Below, in pieces: positions 8,935 through 23,100 of a DNA stretch of 64,000 nucleotides (within the stretch, counting starts at the first letter, position 1; the number at the start of each line of letters is the position of its first letter). Source of the DNA: Hydractinia symbiolongicarpus (lineage: Eukaryota > Cnidaria > Hydrozoa > Anthoathecata > Hydractiniidae); contig NC_079888.1 in NCBI RefSeq assembly GCF_029227915.1, forward strand, positions 22,610,001-22,674,000. Direction: 5' to 3'. The position numbers and the translations under genes were made by a program. The notes below the pieces were generated by a model. The model saw nothing but the letters and a program-made list of their open reading frames with translations, did no database searches and had not been told where the DNA came from.

Positions 8935-10576
8935 ACGGGCCGAGTCCAGGATTTAAGGGAAATAGCAGGTTTTCGTTTGCCGGCAATTAAACTTCTTTTA
9001 TTCAGCGTCTCATCAAAAATGAAAACATTTTTAAAAACTACAAGTCTCATGGGCTTTAGTGGTGAAATAATAATTTAAAAAATCGTTTGGGAAATGAGTT
9101 TACTCCCTGGGTACTTTCTTTGTATACTTTAGACTATACGGGCCGAGTACGGGATTTACGGGAAGTCGCAGGTTTTCGTTTGCCAGCGATTAAACTTCTT
9201 TTATTCAGCGTCTCATCAAAAATGAAAACATTTTTGAAAACTACAAGTCTCATGCGTTTTAGTGGTGAAAAAATAATTTAAAAATCGTTCGGGAAATGAG
9301 TTTACACCCTGGGTACTTTCTTTGTATACTTTTGACTATACGAGCCGAGTCCGGGATTTACGGGAAATCGCAGGTTTTTGTTTGCCGGCGATTAAACTTC
9401 TTTTATTCAGCGTCTCATCGAAAATGAAAACATTTTTAAAAACTACAAGTCTCATGCGTTTTAGTGGTGAAAAAGTAATTTAAAAAATCGTTCGGGAAAT
9501 GAGTTTACTCCCTGGGTACTTTCTTTGTATACTTTTGACTATACGGGCCAAGCCCGGGATTTACCGGAAATCGCGGGTTTTCGTTTGCCAGCGATTAAAC
9601 TGCTTTTATTCAGCGTCTCATCAAAAATGAAAACATTCGTGAAAACTACAAGTCTCATGCGTTTTAGTGGTGAAATAATAATTTAAAAAATCGTTTGGGA
9701 AATGAGTTTACTCCCTGGGTACTTTTTTTGTATACTTTTGACTATAGGGGCCGAGTCCAGGATTTAAGGGAAATAGCAGGTTTTCGTTTGCCGGCAATTA
9801 AACTTCTTTTATTCAGCGTCTCATCAAAAATGAAAACATTTTTAAAAACTACAAGTCTCATGGGCTTTAGTGGTGAAATATTAATTTAAAAAATCGTTTG
9901 GGAAATGAGTTTACTCCCTGGGTACTTTCTTTGTATACTTTAGACTATACGGGCCGAGTACGGGATTTACGGGAAGTCGCAGGTTTTCGTTTGCCAGCGA
10001 TTAAACTTCTTTTATTCAGCGTCTCATCAAAAATGAAAACATTTTTGAAAACTACAAGTCTCATGCGTTTTAGTGGTGAAAAAATAATTTAAAAATCGTT
10101 CGGGAAATGAGTTTACACCCTGGGTACTTTCTTTGTATACTTTTGACTATACGAGCCGAGTCCGGGATTTACGGGAAATCGCAGGTTTTTGTTTGCCGGC
10201 GATTAAACTTCTTTTATTCAGCGTCTCATCGAAAATGAAAACATTTTTAAAAACTACAAGTCTCATGCGTTTTAGTGGTGAAAAAGTAATTTAAAAAATC
10301 GTTCGGGAAATGAGTTTACTCCCTGGGTACTTTCTTTGTATACTTTTGACTATACGGGCCAAGCCCGCGATTTACCGGAAATCGCGGGTTTTCGTTTGCC
10401 AGCGATTAAACTGCTTTTATTCAGCGTCTCATCAAAAATGAAAACATTCGTGAAAACTACAAGTCTCATGCGTTTTAGTGGTGAAATAATAATTTAAAAA
10501 ATCGTTTGGGAAATGAGTTTACTCCCTGGGTACTTTTTTTGTATACTTTTGACTATACGGGCCGAGTCCAGGATTT
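8935..10576. repeat. Four-monomer tandem duplication (shift 811 bp)
   Basis: About 8,935-9,765 matches 9,746-10,576: GATTTAAGGG with GGCAATTAAAC; TTTAGACTATAC with GAGTACGGG and GAAGTCGCAGG; CGAGCCGAG with AGGTTTTTGTTTGCC; then CCAAGCCCG with TTACCGG. The second copy has AAATATTAATTT and CCCGCGATTTACC, the first AAATAATAATTT and CCCGGGATTTACC. Confidence 0.82.
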
Positions 10577-13500
10577 ACGGGAAATCGCAGGTTTTCGTTT
10601 GCCGGCGATTAAACTTCTTTTATTCAGCGTCTCATCAAAAATAAAAACATTTTTGAAAACTACAAGTCTCATGGGCTTTAGTGGTGAAATAATAATTTAA
10701 AAAATCGTTCGGGAAATGAGTTTACACCCTGGGTACTTTCTTTGTATACTTTTGACTATGCGGGCCGAGTCCGGGTTTTACGGGAAATGGCGGGTTTTCG
10801 TTTGCCGGCGATTAAACTTCTTTTATTTAGCGTCTCATCAAAAATGAAAACATTTTTGAAAACTACAAGTCTCAAGCGTTTTAGTGGGGAAAAGATAATT
10901 TAAAAAATCGTTTTGGAAATGAGTTTACTCACAGGGTACTTTCTTTGTACACATTCAACTATACGGGCCAAGCCCGGGATTTACGGGAAATCGCAGGTTT
11001 TCGTTTGCCGGCGATTAAACCACTTTCATTAAGCGTCTCATCAAAAATGAAAACACTTCTGGAAACTACAAGTCTCATGCGTTTTAGTGGTGAAATGATA
11101 ATTTATAAAATCGTTTTGGAAATGAGTTTACTCACAGGGTACTTTCTTTGTATACTTTTGACTATACGGGCCGAGTCCAGGATTTAAGGGAAATAGCAGG
11201 TTTTCGTTTGCCGGCAATTAAACTTCTTTTATTCAGCGTCTCATCAAAAATGAAAACATTTTTAAAAACTACAAGTCTCATGGGCTTAAGTGGTGAAATA
11301 ATAATTTAAAAAATCGTTTGGGAAATGAGTTTACTCCCTGGGTACTTTCTTTGTATACTTTAGACTATACGGGCCGAGTACGGGATTTACGGGAAATCGC
11401 AGGTTTTCGTTTGCCAGCGATTAAACTTCTTTTATTCAGCGTCTCATTAAAAATGAAAACATTTTTGAAAACTACAAGTTTCATGCGTTTTAGTGGTGAA
11501 AAAATAATTTAAAAATCGTTCGGGAAATGAGTTTACACCCTGGGTACTTTCTTTGTATACTTTTGACTATACGAGCCGAGTCCGGGATTTACTGGAAATC
11601 GCAGGTTTTCGTTTCCCGGCGATTAAACTTATTTTATTCAGCGTCTCATCAAAAATGTAAACATTTTTGAAAACTACAAGTCTCATACGTTTTAGTGGTG
11701 AAAAAATAATTTAAAAATTCGTTCGGGAAATGAGTTTACTCACTGGGTACTTTCCTTGTATACTTTTAACTATACGGGCCGAGTCCGGGATTTACGGGAA
11801 ATCGCTGGTTTTTGTTTGCCGGCGATTAAACTTCTTTTATTTAGCGTCTCATCAAAAATGAAAACATTTTTGAAAACTGCAAGTCTCAAGCGTTTTAGTG
11901 TGGAAAAGATAATTTAAAAAATCGTTTTGGAAATGAGTTTACTCACAGGGTACTTTCTTTGTATACATTCGACTATACGAGCCAAGCCCGGGATTTACGG
12001 GAAATCGCAGGTTTTCGTTTGCCGGCGATTAAACTTCTTTTATTCAGCGTCTCATCAAAAATGAAAACATTTTTAAAAACTACAAGTCTCATGGGCTTTA
12101 GTGGTGAAATATTAATTTAAAAAATCGTTTGGGAAATGAGTTTACTCCCTGGGTACTTTCTTTGTATACTTTAGACTATACGGGCCGAGTACGGGATTTA
12201 CGGGAAGTCGCAGGTTTTCGTTTGCCAGCGATTAAACTTCTTTTATTCAGCGTCTCATCAAAAATGAAAACATTTTTGAAAACTACAAGTCTCATGCGTT
12301 TTAGTGGTGAAAAAATAATTTAAAAATCGTTCGGGAAATGAGTTTACACCCTGGGTACTTTCTTTGTATACTTTTGACTATACGAGCCGAGTCCGGGATT
12401 TACGGGAAATCGCAGGTTTTTGTTTGCCGGCGATTAAACTTCTTTTATTCAGCGTCTCATCGAAAATGAAAACATTTTTAAAAACTACAAGTCTCATGCG
12501 TTTTAGTGGTGAAAAAGTAATTTAAAAAATCGTTCGGGAAATGAGTTTACTCCCTGGGTACTTTCTTTGTATACTTTTGACTATACGGGCCAAGCCCGCG
12601 ATTTACCGGAAATCGCGGGTTTTCGTTTGCCAGCGATTAAACTGCTTTTATTCAGCGTCTCATCAAAAATGAAAACATTCGTGAAAACTACAAGTCTCAT
12701 GCGTTTTAGTGGTGAAATAATAATTTAAAAAATCGTTTGGGAAATGAGTTTACTCCCTGGGTACTTTTTTTGTATACTTTTGACTATACGGGCCGAGTCC
12801 AGGATTTACGGGAAATCGCAGGTTTTCGTTTGCCGGCGATTAAACTTCTTTTATTCAGCGTCTCATCAAAAATAAAAACATTTTTGAAAACTACAAGTCT
12901 CATGGGCTTTAGTGGTGAAATAATAATTTAAAAAATCGTTCGGGAAATGAGTTTACACCCTGGGTACTTTCTTTGTATACTTTTGACTATGCGGGCCGAG
13001 TCCGGGTTTTACGGGAAATGGCGGGTTTTCGTTTGCCGGCGATTAAACTTCTTTTATTTAGCGTCTCATCAAAAATGAAAACATTTTTGAAAACTACAAG
13101 TCTCAAGCGTTTTAGTGGGGAAAAGATAATTTAAAAAATCGTTTTGGAAATGAGTTTACTCACAGGGTACTTTCTTTGTACACATTCAACTATACGGGCC
13201 AAGCCCGGGATTTACGGGAAATCGCAGGTTTTCGTTTGCCGGCGATTAAACCACTTTCATTAAGCGTCTCATCAAAAATGAAAACACTTCTGGAAACTAC
13301 AAGTCTCATGCGTTTTAGTGGTGAAATGATAATTTATAAAATCGTTTTGGAAATGAGTTTACTCACAGGGTACTTTCTTTGTATACTTTTGACTATACGG
13401 GCCGAGTCCAGGATTTAAGGGAAATAGCAGGTTTTCGTTTGCCGGCAATTAAACTTCTTTTATTCAGCGTCTCATCAAAAATGAAAACATTTTTAAAAAC

Positions 13501-14260
13501 TACAAGTCTCATGGGCTTAAGTGGTGAAATAATAATTTAAAAAATCGTTTGGGAAATGAGTTTACTCCCTGGGTACTTTCTTTGTATACTTTAGACTATA
13601 CGGGCCGAGTACGGGATTTACGGGAAATCGCAGGTTTTCGTTTGCCAGCGATTAAACTTCTTTTATTCAGCGTCTCATTAAAAATGAAAACATTTTTGAA
13701 AACTACAAGTTTCATGCGTTTTAGTGGTGAAAAAATAATTTAAAAATCGTTCGGGAAATGAGTTTACACCCTGGGTACTTTCTTTGTATACTTTTGACTA
13801 TACGAGCCGAGTCCGGGATTTACTGGAAATCGCAGGTTTTCGTTTCCCGGCGATTAAACTTATTTTATTCAGCGTCTCATCAAAAATGTAAACATTTTTG
13901 AAAACTACAAGTCTCATACGTTTTAGTGGTGAAAAAATAATTTAAAAATTCGTTCGGGAAATGAGTTTACTCACTGGGTACTTTCCTTGTATACTTTTAA
14001 CTATACGGGCCGAGTCCGGGATTTACGGGAAATCGCTGGTTTTTGTTTGCCGGCGATTAAACTTCTTTTATTTAGCGTCTCATCAAAAATGAAAACATTT
14101 TTGAAAACTGCAAGTCTCAAGCGTTTTAGTGTGGAAAAGATAATTTAAAAAATCGTTTTGGAAATGAGTTTACTCACAGGGTACTTTCTTTGTATACATT
14201 CGACTATACGAGCCAAGCCCGGGATTTACGGGAAATCGCAGGTTTTCGTTTGCCGGCGAT
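9799..14260. repeat. Tandem 11-monomer duplication (shift 2,231 bp)
   Basis: Copy 1 is about 9,799-12,029 and copy 2 about 12,030-14,260. Shared private variants include AAATATTAATTT (near 9,880 and 12,111), CCCGCGATTTACCGG, GTACACATTCAACTATAC with CACTTCTGGAAACTAC, AATTTATAAAATCG, GGGCTTAAGTGG, GATTTACTGGAAATC with GTTTCCCGGCG, and GTGTGGAAAAG. The join lies in the conserved GGCGATTAAAC stretch, as expected for unequal exchange between registers. Confidence 0.92.
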
Positions 14261-14479
14261 TAAACCACTTTTATTAAGCGTCTCATCAAAAATGAAAACA
14301 TTTCTGAAAACTACAAGTCTCATGCGTTTTAGTGGTGAAATGATAATTTAAAAAATCGTTTTGGAAATGAGTTTACTCACAGGGTACTTTCTTTGTATAC
14401 TTTTGACTATACGGGCCGAGTCCAGGATTTAAGGGAAATAGCAGGTTTTCGTTTGCCGGCAATTAAACTTCTTTTATTC

Positions 14480-15206
14480 AGCGTCTCATCAAAAATGAAA
14501 ACATTTTTAAAAACTACAAGTCTCATGGGCTTTAGTGGTGAAAAAATAATTTAAAAATTCGTTCGGGAAATGAGTTTACTCACTGGGTACTTTCCTTGTA
14601 CACTTTAAACTATACGGGCCGAGTCCGGGATTTACGGGAAAACGCTGGTTTTTGTTTGCCGGCGATTAAACTTCTTTTATTTAGCGTCTCATCCAAAATG
14701 AAAACATTTTTGAAAACTACAAGTCTCAAGCGTTTTAGTGGGGAAAAGATAATTTAAAAAATCGTTTTGGAAATGAGTTTACTCACAGGGTACTTTCTTT
14801 GTATACATTCGACTATACGAGCCAAGCCCGGGATTTACGGGAAATCGCAGGTTTTCGTTTGCCGGCGATTAAACCACTTTTATTAAGCGTCTCATCAAAA
14901 ATGAAAACATTTTTAAAAACTACAAGTCTCATGGGCTTTAGTGGTGAAAAAATAATTTAAAAATTCGTTCGGGAAATGAGTTTACTCACTGGGTACTTTC
15001 CTTGTACACTTTAAACTATACGGGCCGAGTCCGGGATTTACGGGAAAACGCTGGTTTTTGTTTGCCGGCGATTAAACTTCTTTTATTTAGCGTCTCATCC
15101 AAAATGAAAACATTTTTGAAAACTACAAGTCTCAAGCGTTTTAGTGGGGAAAAGATAATTTAAAAAATCGTTTTGGAAATGAGTTTACTCACAGGGTACT
15201 TTCTTT
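14480..15206. repeat. Two-monomer tandem duplication (shift 406 bp)
   Basis: The rare sequences CTTGTACACTTTAAAC and GGGAAAACGCTGG, with CATCCAAAATG, occur at about 14,595-14,705 and again 406 bp later. The match covers about 14,480-14,800 and 14,886-15,206. Confidence 0.87.
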
Positions 15207-16189
15207 GTATACTTTTGACTATACGGGCCGAGTCCAGGATTTAAGGGAAATAGCAGGTTTTCGTTTGCCGGCAATTAAACTTCTTTTATTCAGCGTCTCA
15301 TCAAAAATGAAAACATTTTTAAAAACTACAAGTCTCATGGGCTTTAGTGGTGAAATAATAATTTAAAAAATCGTTTGGGAAATGAGTTTACTCCCTGGGT
15401 ACTTTCTTTGTATACTTTAGACTATACGGGCCGAGTACGGGATTTACGGGAAATCGCAGGTTTTCGTTTGCCAGCGATTAAACTTCTTTTATTCAACGTC
15501 TCATTAAAAATGAAAACATTTTTGAAAACTACAAGTTTCATGCGTTTTAGTGGTGAAAAAATAATTTAAAAATCGTTCGGGAAATGAGTTTACACCCTGG
15601 GTACTTTCTTTGTATACTTTTGACTATACGAGCCGAGTCCGGGATTTACGGGAAATCGCAGGTTTTCGTTTGCCGGCGATTAAACTTATTTTATTCAGCG
15701 TCTCATCAAAAATGTAAACATTTTTGAAAACTACAAGTCTCATACGTTTTAGTGGTGAAAAAATAATTTAAAAATTCGTTCGGGAAATGAGTTTACTCAC
15801 TGGGTACTTTCCTTGTATACTTTTAACTATACGGGCCGAGTCCGGGATTTACGGGAAATCGCTGGTTTTTGTTTGCCGGCGATTAAACTTCTTTTATTTA
15901 GCGTCTCATCAAAAATGAAAACATTTTTGAAAACTGCAAGTCTCAAGCGTTTTAGTGTGGAAAAAATAATTTAAAAAATCGTTTTGGAAATGAGTTTACT
16001 CACAGGGTACTTTCTTTGTATACATTCGACTATACGAGCCAAGCCCGGGATTTACGGGAAATCGCAGGTTTTCGTTTGCCGGCGATTAAACCACTTTTAT
16101 TAAGCGTCTCATCAAAAATGAAAACATTTCTGAAAACTACAAGTCTCATGCGTTTTAGTGGTGAAATGATAATTTAAAAAATCGTTTTG

Positions 16190-19030
16190 GAAATGAGTTT
16201 ACTCACAGGGTACTTTCTTTGTATACTTTTGACTATACGGGCCGAGTCCAGGATTTAAGGGAAATAGCAGGTTTTCGTTTGCCGGCAATTAAACTTCTTT
16301 TATTCAGCGTCTCATCAAAAATGAAAACATTTTTAAAAACTACAAGTCTCATGGGCTTTAGTGGTGAAATAATAATTTAAAAAATCGTTTGGGAAATGAG
16401 TTTACTCCCTGGGTACTTTCTTTGTATACTTTAGACTATACGGGCCGAGTACGGGATTTACGGGAAATCGCAGGTTTTCGTTTGCCAGCGATTAAACTTC
16501 TTTTATTCAGCGTCTCATCAAAAATGAAAACATTTTTGAAAACTACAAGTCTCATGCGTTTTAGTGGTGAAAAAATAATTTAAAAATCGTTCGGGAAATG
16601 AGTTTACACCCTGGGTACTTTCTTTGTATACTTTTGACTATACGAGCCGAGTCCGGGATTTACGGGAAATTGCAGGTTTTCGTTTGCCGGCGATTAAACT
16701 TATTTTATTCAGCGTCTCATCAAAAATGTAAACATTTTTGAAAACTACAAGTCTCATACGTTTTAGTGGTGAAAAAGTAATTTAAAAAATCGTTCGGGAA
16801 ATGAGTTTACTCCCTGGGTACTTTCTTTGTATACTTTTGACTATACGGGCCAAGCCCGGGATTTACCGGAAATCGCGGGTTTTCGTTTGCCAGCGATTAA
16901 ACTGCTTTTATTCAGCGTCTCATCAAAAATGAAAACATTCGTGAAAACTACAAGTCTCATGCGTTTTAGTGGTGAAATAATAATTTAAAAAATCGTTTGG
17001 GAAATGAGTTTACTCCCTGGGTACTTTTTTTGTATACTTTTGACTATACGGGCCGAGTCCAGGATTTACGGGAAATCGCAGGTTTTCGTTTGCCGGCGAT
17101 TAAACTTCTTTTATTCAGCGTCTCATCAAAAATAAAAACATTTTTGAAAACTACAAGTCTCATAGGCTTTAGTGGTGAAATAATAATTTAAAAAATCGTT
17201 CGGGAAATGAGTTTACACCCTGGGTACTTTCTTTGTATACTTTTGACTATACGAGCCGAGTCCGGGATTTACGGGAAATCGCAGGTTTTCGTTTGCCAGC
17301 GATTAAACTGCTTTTATTCAGCGTCTCATCAAAAATGAAAACATTCGTGAAAACTACAAGTCTCATGCGTTTTAGTGGTGAAATAATAATTTAAAAAATC
17401 GTTTGGGAAATGAGTTTACTCCCTGGGTACTTTTTTTGTATACTTTTGACTATACGGGCCGAGTCCAGGATTTACGGGAAATCGCAGGTTTTCGTTTGCC
17501 GGCGATTAAACTTCTTTTATTCAGCGTCTCATCAAAAATAAAAACATTTTTGAAAACTAAAAGTCTCATAGGCTTTAGTGGTGAAATAATAATTTAAAAA
17601 ATCGTTCGGGAAATGAGTTTACACCCTGGGTACTTTCTTTGTATACTTTTGACTATACGAGCCGAGTCCGGGATTTACGGGAAATCGCAGGTTTTCGTTT
17701 GCCGGCGATTAAACTTATTTTATTCAGCGTCTCATCAAAAATGAAAACATTTTTAAAAACTACAAGTCTCATGGGCTTTAGTGGTGAAAAAATAATTTAA
17801 AAATTCGTTCGGGAAATGAGTTGACTCACTGGGTACTTTCCTTGTATACTTTTAACTATACGGGCCGAGTCCGGGATTTACGGGAAATCGCTGGTTTTTG
17901 TTTGCCGGCGATTAAACTTCTTTTATTTAGCGTCTCATCAAAAATGAAAACATTTTTGAAAACTACAAGTCTCAAGCGTTTTAGTGGGGAAAAGATAATT
18001 TAAAAAATCGATTTGGAAATGAGTTTACTCACAGGGTACTTTCTTTGTATACTTTTGACTATACGGGCCGAGTCCAGGATTTAAGGGAAATAGCAGGTTT
18101 TCGTTTGCCGGCAATTAAACTTCTTTTATTCAGCGTCTCATCAAAAATGAAAACATTTTTAAAAACTACAAGTCTCATGGGCTTTAGTGGTGAAATAATA
18201 ATTTAAAAAATCGTTTGGGAAATGAGTTTACTCCCTGGGTACTTTCTTTGTATACTTTAGACTATACGGGCCGAGTACGGGATTTACGGGAAATCGCAGG
18301 TTTTCGTTTGCCAGCGATTAAACTTCTTTTATTCAGCGTCTCATCAAAAATGAAAACATTTTTGAAAACTACAAGTCTCATGCGTTTTAGTGGTGAAAAA
18401 ATAATTTAAAAATCGTTCGGGAAATGAGTTTACACCCTGGGTACTTTCTTTGTATACTTTTGACTATACGAGCCGAGTCCGGGATTTACGGGAAATCGCA
18501 GGTTTTCGTTTGCCGGCGATTAAACTTATTTTATTCAGCGTCTCATCAAAAATGTAAACATTTTTGAAAACTACAAGTCTCATACGTTTTAGTGGTGAAA
18601 AAGTAATTTAAAAAATCGTTCGGGAAATGAGTTTACTCCCTGGGTACTTTCTTTGTATACTTTTGACTATACGGGCCAAGCCCGGGATTTACCGGAAATC
18701 GCGGGTTTTCGTTTGCCAGCGATTAAACTGCTTTTATTCAGCGTCTCATCAAAAATGAAAACATTCGTGAAAACTACAAGTCTCATGCGTTTTAGTGGTG
18801 AAATAATAATTTAAAAAATCGTTTGGGAAATGAGTTTACTCCCTGGGTACTTTTTTTGTATACTTTTGACTATACGGGCCGAGTCCAGGATTTACGGGAA
18901 ATCGCAGGTTTTCGTTTGCCGGCGATTAAACTTCTTTTATTCAGCGTCTCATCAAAAATAAAAACATTTTTGAAAACTACAAGTCTCATGGGCTTTAGTG
19001 GTGAAATAATAATTTAAAAAATCGTTCGGG
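16190..19030. repeat. Nine-monomer offset duplication (shift 1,826 bp)
   Basis: About 16,190-17,200 matches 18,016-19,030 monomer by monomer. The order is the TTTAAGGG type, the GAGTACGGG type, the CGAGCCGAG type with AATGTAAAC, the TTACCGG type, and the CTTTTTTTG type with AAAATAAAAAC. Between them lie the inserted dimer (16,880-17,700) and other monomers. Confidence 0.78.
16880..17700. repeat. Two-monomer tandem duplication marked by CATAGGCTTTAG
   Basis: The private change GTCTCATAGGC (for ATGGGC) appears at about 17,157 and 17,563, 406 bp apart. Flanking monomers agree over about 16,880-17,290 and 17,286-17,700. The second copy has an extra change, ACTAAAAGTCTC. Confidence 0.86.
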
Positions 19031-20104
19031 AAATGAGTTTACACCCTGGGTACTTTCTTTGTATACTTTTGACTATACGGGCCGAGTCCAGGATTTACGG
19101 GAAATCGCAGGTTTTCGTTTGCCGGCGATTAAACTTCTTTTATTCAGCGTCTCATCAAAAATGTAAACATTTTTGAAAACTACAAGTCTCATACGTTTTA
19201 GTGGTGAAAAAATAATTTAAAAATTCGTTCGGGAAATGAGTTGACTCACTGGGTACTTTCCTTGTATACTTTTAACTATACGGGCCGAGTCCGGGATTTA
19301 CGGGAAATCGCTGGTTTTTGTTTGCCGGCGATTAAACTTCTTTTATTTAGCGTCTCATCAAAAATGAAAACATTTTTGAAAACTACAAGTCTCAAGCGTT
19401 TTAGTGGGGAAAAGATAATTTAAAAAATCGTTTTGGAAATGAGTTTACTCACAGGGTACTTTCTTTGTATACATTCGACTATATGGGCCAAGCCCGGGAT
19501 TTACGGGAAATCGCAGGTTTTCGTTTGCCGGCGATTAAACCACTTTCATTAAGCGTCTCATCAAAAATGAAAACATTTCTGAAAACTACAAGTCTCATGC
19601 GTTTTAGTGGTGAAATGATAATTTAAAAAATCGTTTTGGAAATGAGTTTACTCACAGGGTACTTTCTTTGTATACTTTTGACTATACGGGCCGAGTCCAG
19701 GATTTAAGGGAAATAGCAGGTTTTCGTTTGCCGGCAATTAAACTTCTTTTATTCAGCGTCTCATCAAAAATGAAAACATTTTTAAAAACTACAAGTCTCA
19801 TGGGCTTTAGTGGTGAAATAATAATTTAAAAAATCGTTTGGGAAATGAGTTTACTCCCTGGGTACTTTCTTTGTATACTTTAGACTATACGGGCCGAGTA
19901 CGGGATTTACGGGAAATCGCAGGTTTTCGCTTGCCAGCGATTAAACTTCTTTTATTCAGAGTCTCATCAAAAATGAAAACATTTTTGAAAACTACAAGTC
20001 TCATGCGTTTTAGTGGTGAAAAAATAATTTAAAAATCGTTCGGGAAATGAGTTTACACCCTGGGTACTTTCTTTGTATACTTTTGACTATACGAGCCGAG
20101 TCCG

Positions 20105-23100
20105 GGATTTACGGGAAATCGCAGGTTTTCGTTTGCCGGCGATTAAACTTATTTTATTCAGCGTCTCATCAAAAATGTAAACATTTTTGAAAACTACAAG
20201 TCTCAAACGTTTTAGTGGTGAAAAAATAATTTAAAAATTCGTTCGGGAAATGAGTTTACTCACTGGGTACTTTCCTTGTATACTTTTAACTATACGGGCC
20301 GAGTCCGGGATTTACGGGAAATCGCGGGTTTTTGTTTGCCGGCGATTAAACTTCTTTTATTCAGCGTCTCATCGAAAATGAAAACATTTTTAAAAACTAC
20401 AAGTCTCATGCGTTTTAGTGGTGAAAAAGTAATTTAAAAAATCGTTCGGGAAATGAGTTTACTCCCTGGGTACTTTTTTTGTATACTTTTGACTATACGG
20501 GCCAAGCCCGGGATTTACCGGAAATCGCGGGTTTTCGTTTGCCAGCGATTAAACTGCTTTTATTCAGCGTCTCATCAAAAATGAAAACATTCGTGAAAAC
20601 TACAAGTCTCATGCGTTTTAGTGGTGAAATAATAATTAAAAAAATCGTATGGGAAATGAGTTTACTCCCTGGGTACTTTTTTTGTATACTTTTGACTATA
20701 CGGGCCGAGTCCAGGATTTACGGGAAATCGCAGGTTTTCGTTTGCCGGCGATTAAACTTCTTTTATTCAGCGTCTCATCAAAAATAAAAACAATTTTAAA
20801 AACTACAAGTCTCATGGGCTTTAGTGGTGAAATAATAATTTAAAAAATCGTTCGGGAAATGAGTTTACACCCTGAGTACTTTCTTTGTATACTTTTGACT
20901 ATGCGGGCCGAGTCCGGGTTTTACGGGAAATGGCGGGTTTTCGTTTGCCGGCGATTAAACTTCTTTTATTTAGCGTCTCATCAAAAGTGAAAACATTTTT
21001 GAAAACTACAAGTCTCAAGCGTTTTAGTGGGGAAAAGATAATTTAAAAAATCGTTTTGGAAATGAGTTTACTCACAGGGTACTTTCTTTGTACACATTCG
21101 ACTATACGGGCCAAGCCCGGGATTTACGGGAAATCGCAGGTTTTCGTTTGCCGGCGATTAAACCACTTTCATTAAGCGTCTCATCAAAAATGAAAACACT
21201 TCTGAAAACTACAAGTCTCATGCGTTTTAGTGGTGAAATGATAATTTAAAAAATCGTTGTGGAAATGAGTTTACTCACAGGGTACTTTCTTTGTATACTT
21301 TTGACTATACGGGCCGAGTCCAGGATTTAAGGGAAATAGCAGGTTTTCGTATGCCGGCAATTAAACTTCTTTTATTCAGCGTCTCATCAAAAATGAAAAC
21401 ATTTTTAAAAACTACCAGTCTCATGGGCTTTAGTGGTGAAATAATAATTTAAAAAATCGTTTGGGAAATGAGTTTACTCCCTGGGTACTTTCTTTGTTTA
21501 CTTTAGACTATACGGGCCGAGTCCAGGATTTAAGGGAAATAGCAGGTTTTCGTTTGCCGGTAATTAAATTTCTTTTATTCAGCGTCTCATCAAAAATGAA
21601 AACATTTTTAAAAACTACAAGTCTCATGGGCTTTAGTGGTGAAATAATAATTTAAAAATCGTTCGGGAAATGAGTTTACACCCTGGGTACTTTCTTTGTA
21701 TACTTTTGACTATACGAGCCGAGTCCGGGATTTACGGGAAATCGCAGGTTTTCGTTTGCCGGCGATTAAACTTATTTTATTCAGCGTCTCATCAAAAATG
21801 TAAACATTTTTGAAAACTACAAGTCTCATACGTTTTAGTGGTGAAAAAATAATTTAAAAATTCGTTCGGGAAATGAGTTTACTCACTGGGTACTTTCCTT
21901 GTATACTTTTAACTATACGGGCCGAGTCCGGGATTTACGGGAAATCGCTGGTTTTTGTTTGCCGGCGATTAAACTTCTTTTATTCAGCGTCTCATCAAAA
22001 ATGAAAACATTTTTAAAAACTGCAAGTCTCATTCGTTTTAGTGGTGAAAAAGTAATTTAAAAAATCGTTCGGGAAATGAGTTTACTCCCTGGGTACTTTC
22101 TTTGTATACTTTTGACTATACGGGCCAAGCCCGGGATTTACCGGAAATCGCGGGTTTTCGTTTGCCAGCGATTAAACTTCTTTTATTCAGCGTCTCATCA
22201 AAAATGAAAACATTTTTAAAAACTACAAGTCTTATGCGTTTTAGTGGTGAAAAAATAATTTAAAAAATCGTTCTGGAAATGAGTTTACTTCCTGGGTACT
22301 TTCTTTGTATACTTTTGACTATACGGGCCGAGTCCGGGATTTACGGGAAATCGCAGGTTTTCCTTTGCCAGCGATTAAACTGCTTTTATTCAGCGTCTCA
22401 TCAAAAATGGAAACATTCGTGAAAACTACAAGTCTCATGCGTTTTAGTGGTGAAATAATAATTTAAAAAATCGTTTGGGAAATGAGTTTACTCCCTGGGT
22501 ACTTTCTTTGCATCATTTTGACTATACGGGCCGAGTCCAGGATTTACGGGAAATTGCAGGTTTTCGTTTGCCGGCGATTAAACTTCTTTTATTCAGCGTC
22601 TCATCAAAAATGAAAACATTTTTAAAAACTACAAGTCTCATGCGTTTTAGTGGTGAAAAAGTAATTTAAAAAATCGTTCGGGAAATGAGTTTACTCCCTG
22701 GGTACTTTCTTTGTATACTTTTGACTATACGGGCCAAGCCCGGGATTTACGGGAAATCGCGGGTTTTTGTTTGCCAGCGATTAAACTGCTTTTATTCAGC
22801 GTCTCATCATAAATGAATACATTTTTAAAAACTACAAGTCTCATGCGTTTTAGTGGTGAAATAATAATTTAAAAAATCGTTTGGGAAATGAGTTTACTCC
22901 CTGGGTACTTTCTTTGTATACTTTTGACTATACGGGCCGTGTCCAGGATTTACGGGAAATCGCAGGTTTTCGTTTGCCGGCGATTAAACTTCTTTTATTC
23001 AGCGTCTCATCAAAAATAAAAACATTTTTGAAAACTACAAGTCTCATGGGCTTTAGTGGTGAAATAATAATTTAAAAAATCGTTCGGGAAATGAGTTTAC

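Larger units (their letters stand above)
1..9690. repeat. Array region A: mosaic with ACCCCGGG and 8-bp-deletion cassettes
   Basis: About 48 monomers. Typical markers are TTTACACCCCGGGTAC, AAGTACAAGTCTCATGGGC, and beta copies with an 8-bp deletion. Duplicated blocks are offset by 1,411, 2,020, 811, 3,840 and 3,645 bp, so no single higher-order unit covers the region. The right limit is my judgement; markers grade into region B. Confidence 0.7.
9691..20440. repeat. Array region B: nested 2-, 4-, 9- and 11-monomer duplications
   Basis: About 53 monomers. Common variants are TTTAGACTATACGGGCCGAGTACGGG, CTATACGAGCCGAG, AAAATGTAAACATTTTTG, and the CACTGGGTACTTTCCTTG type with TTTTAACTATAC. Limits are approximate. 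Confidence 0.65.
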
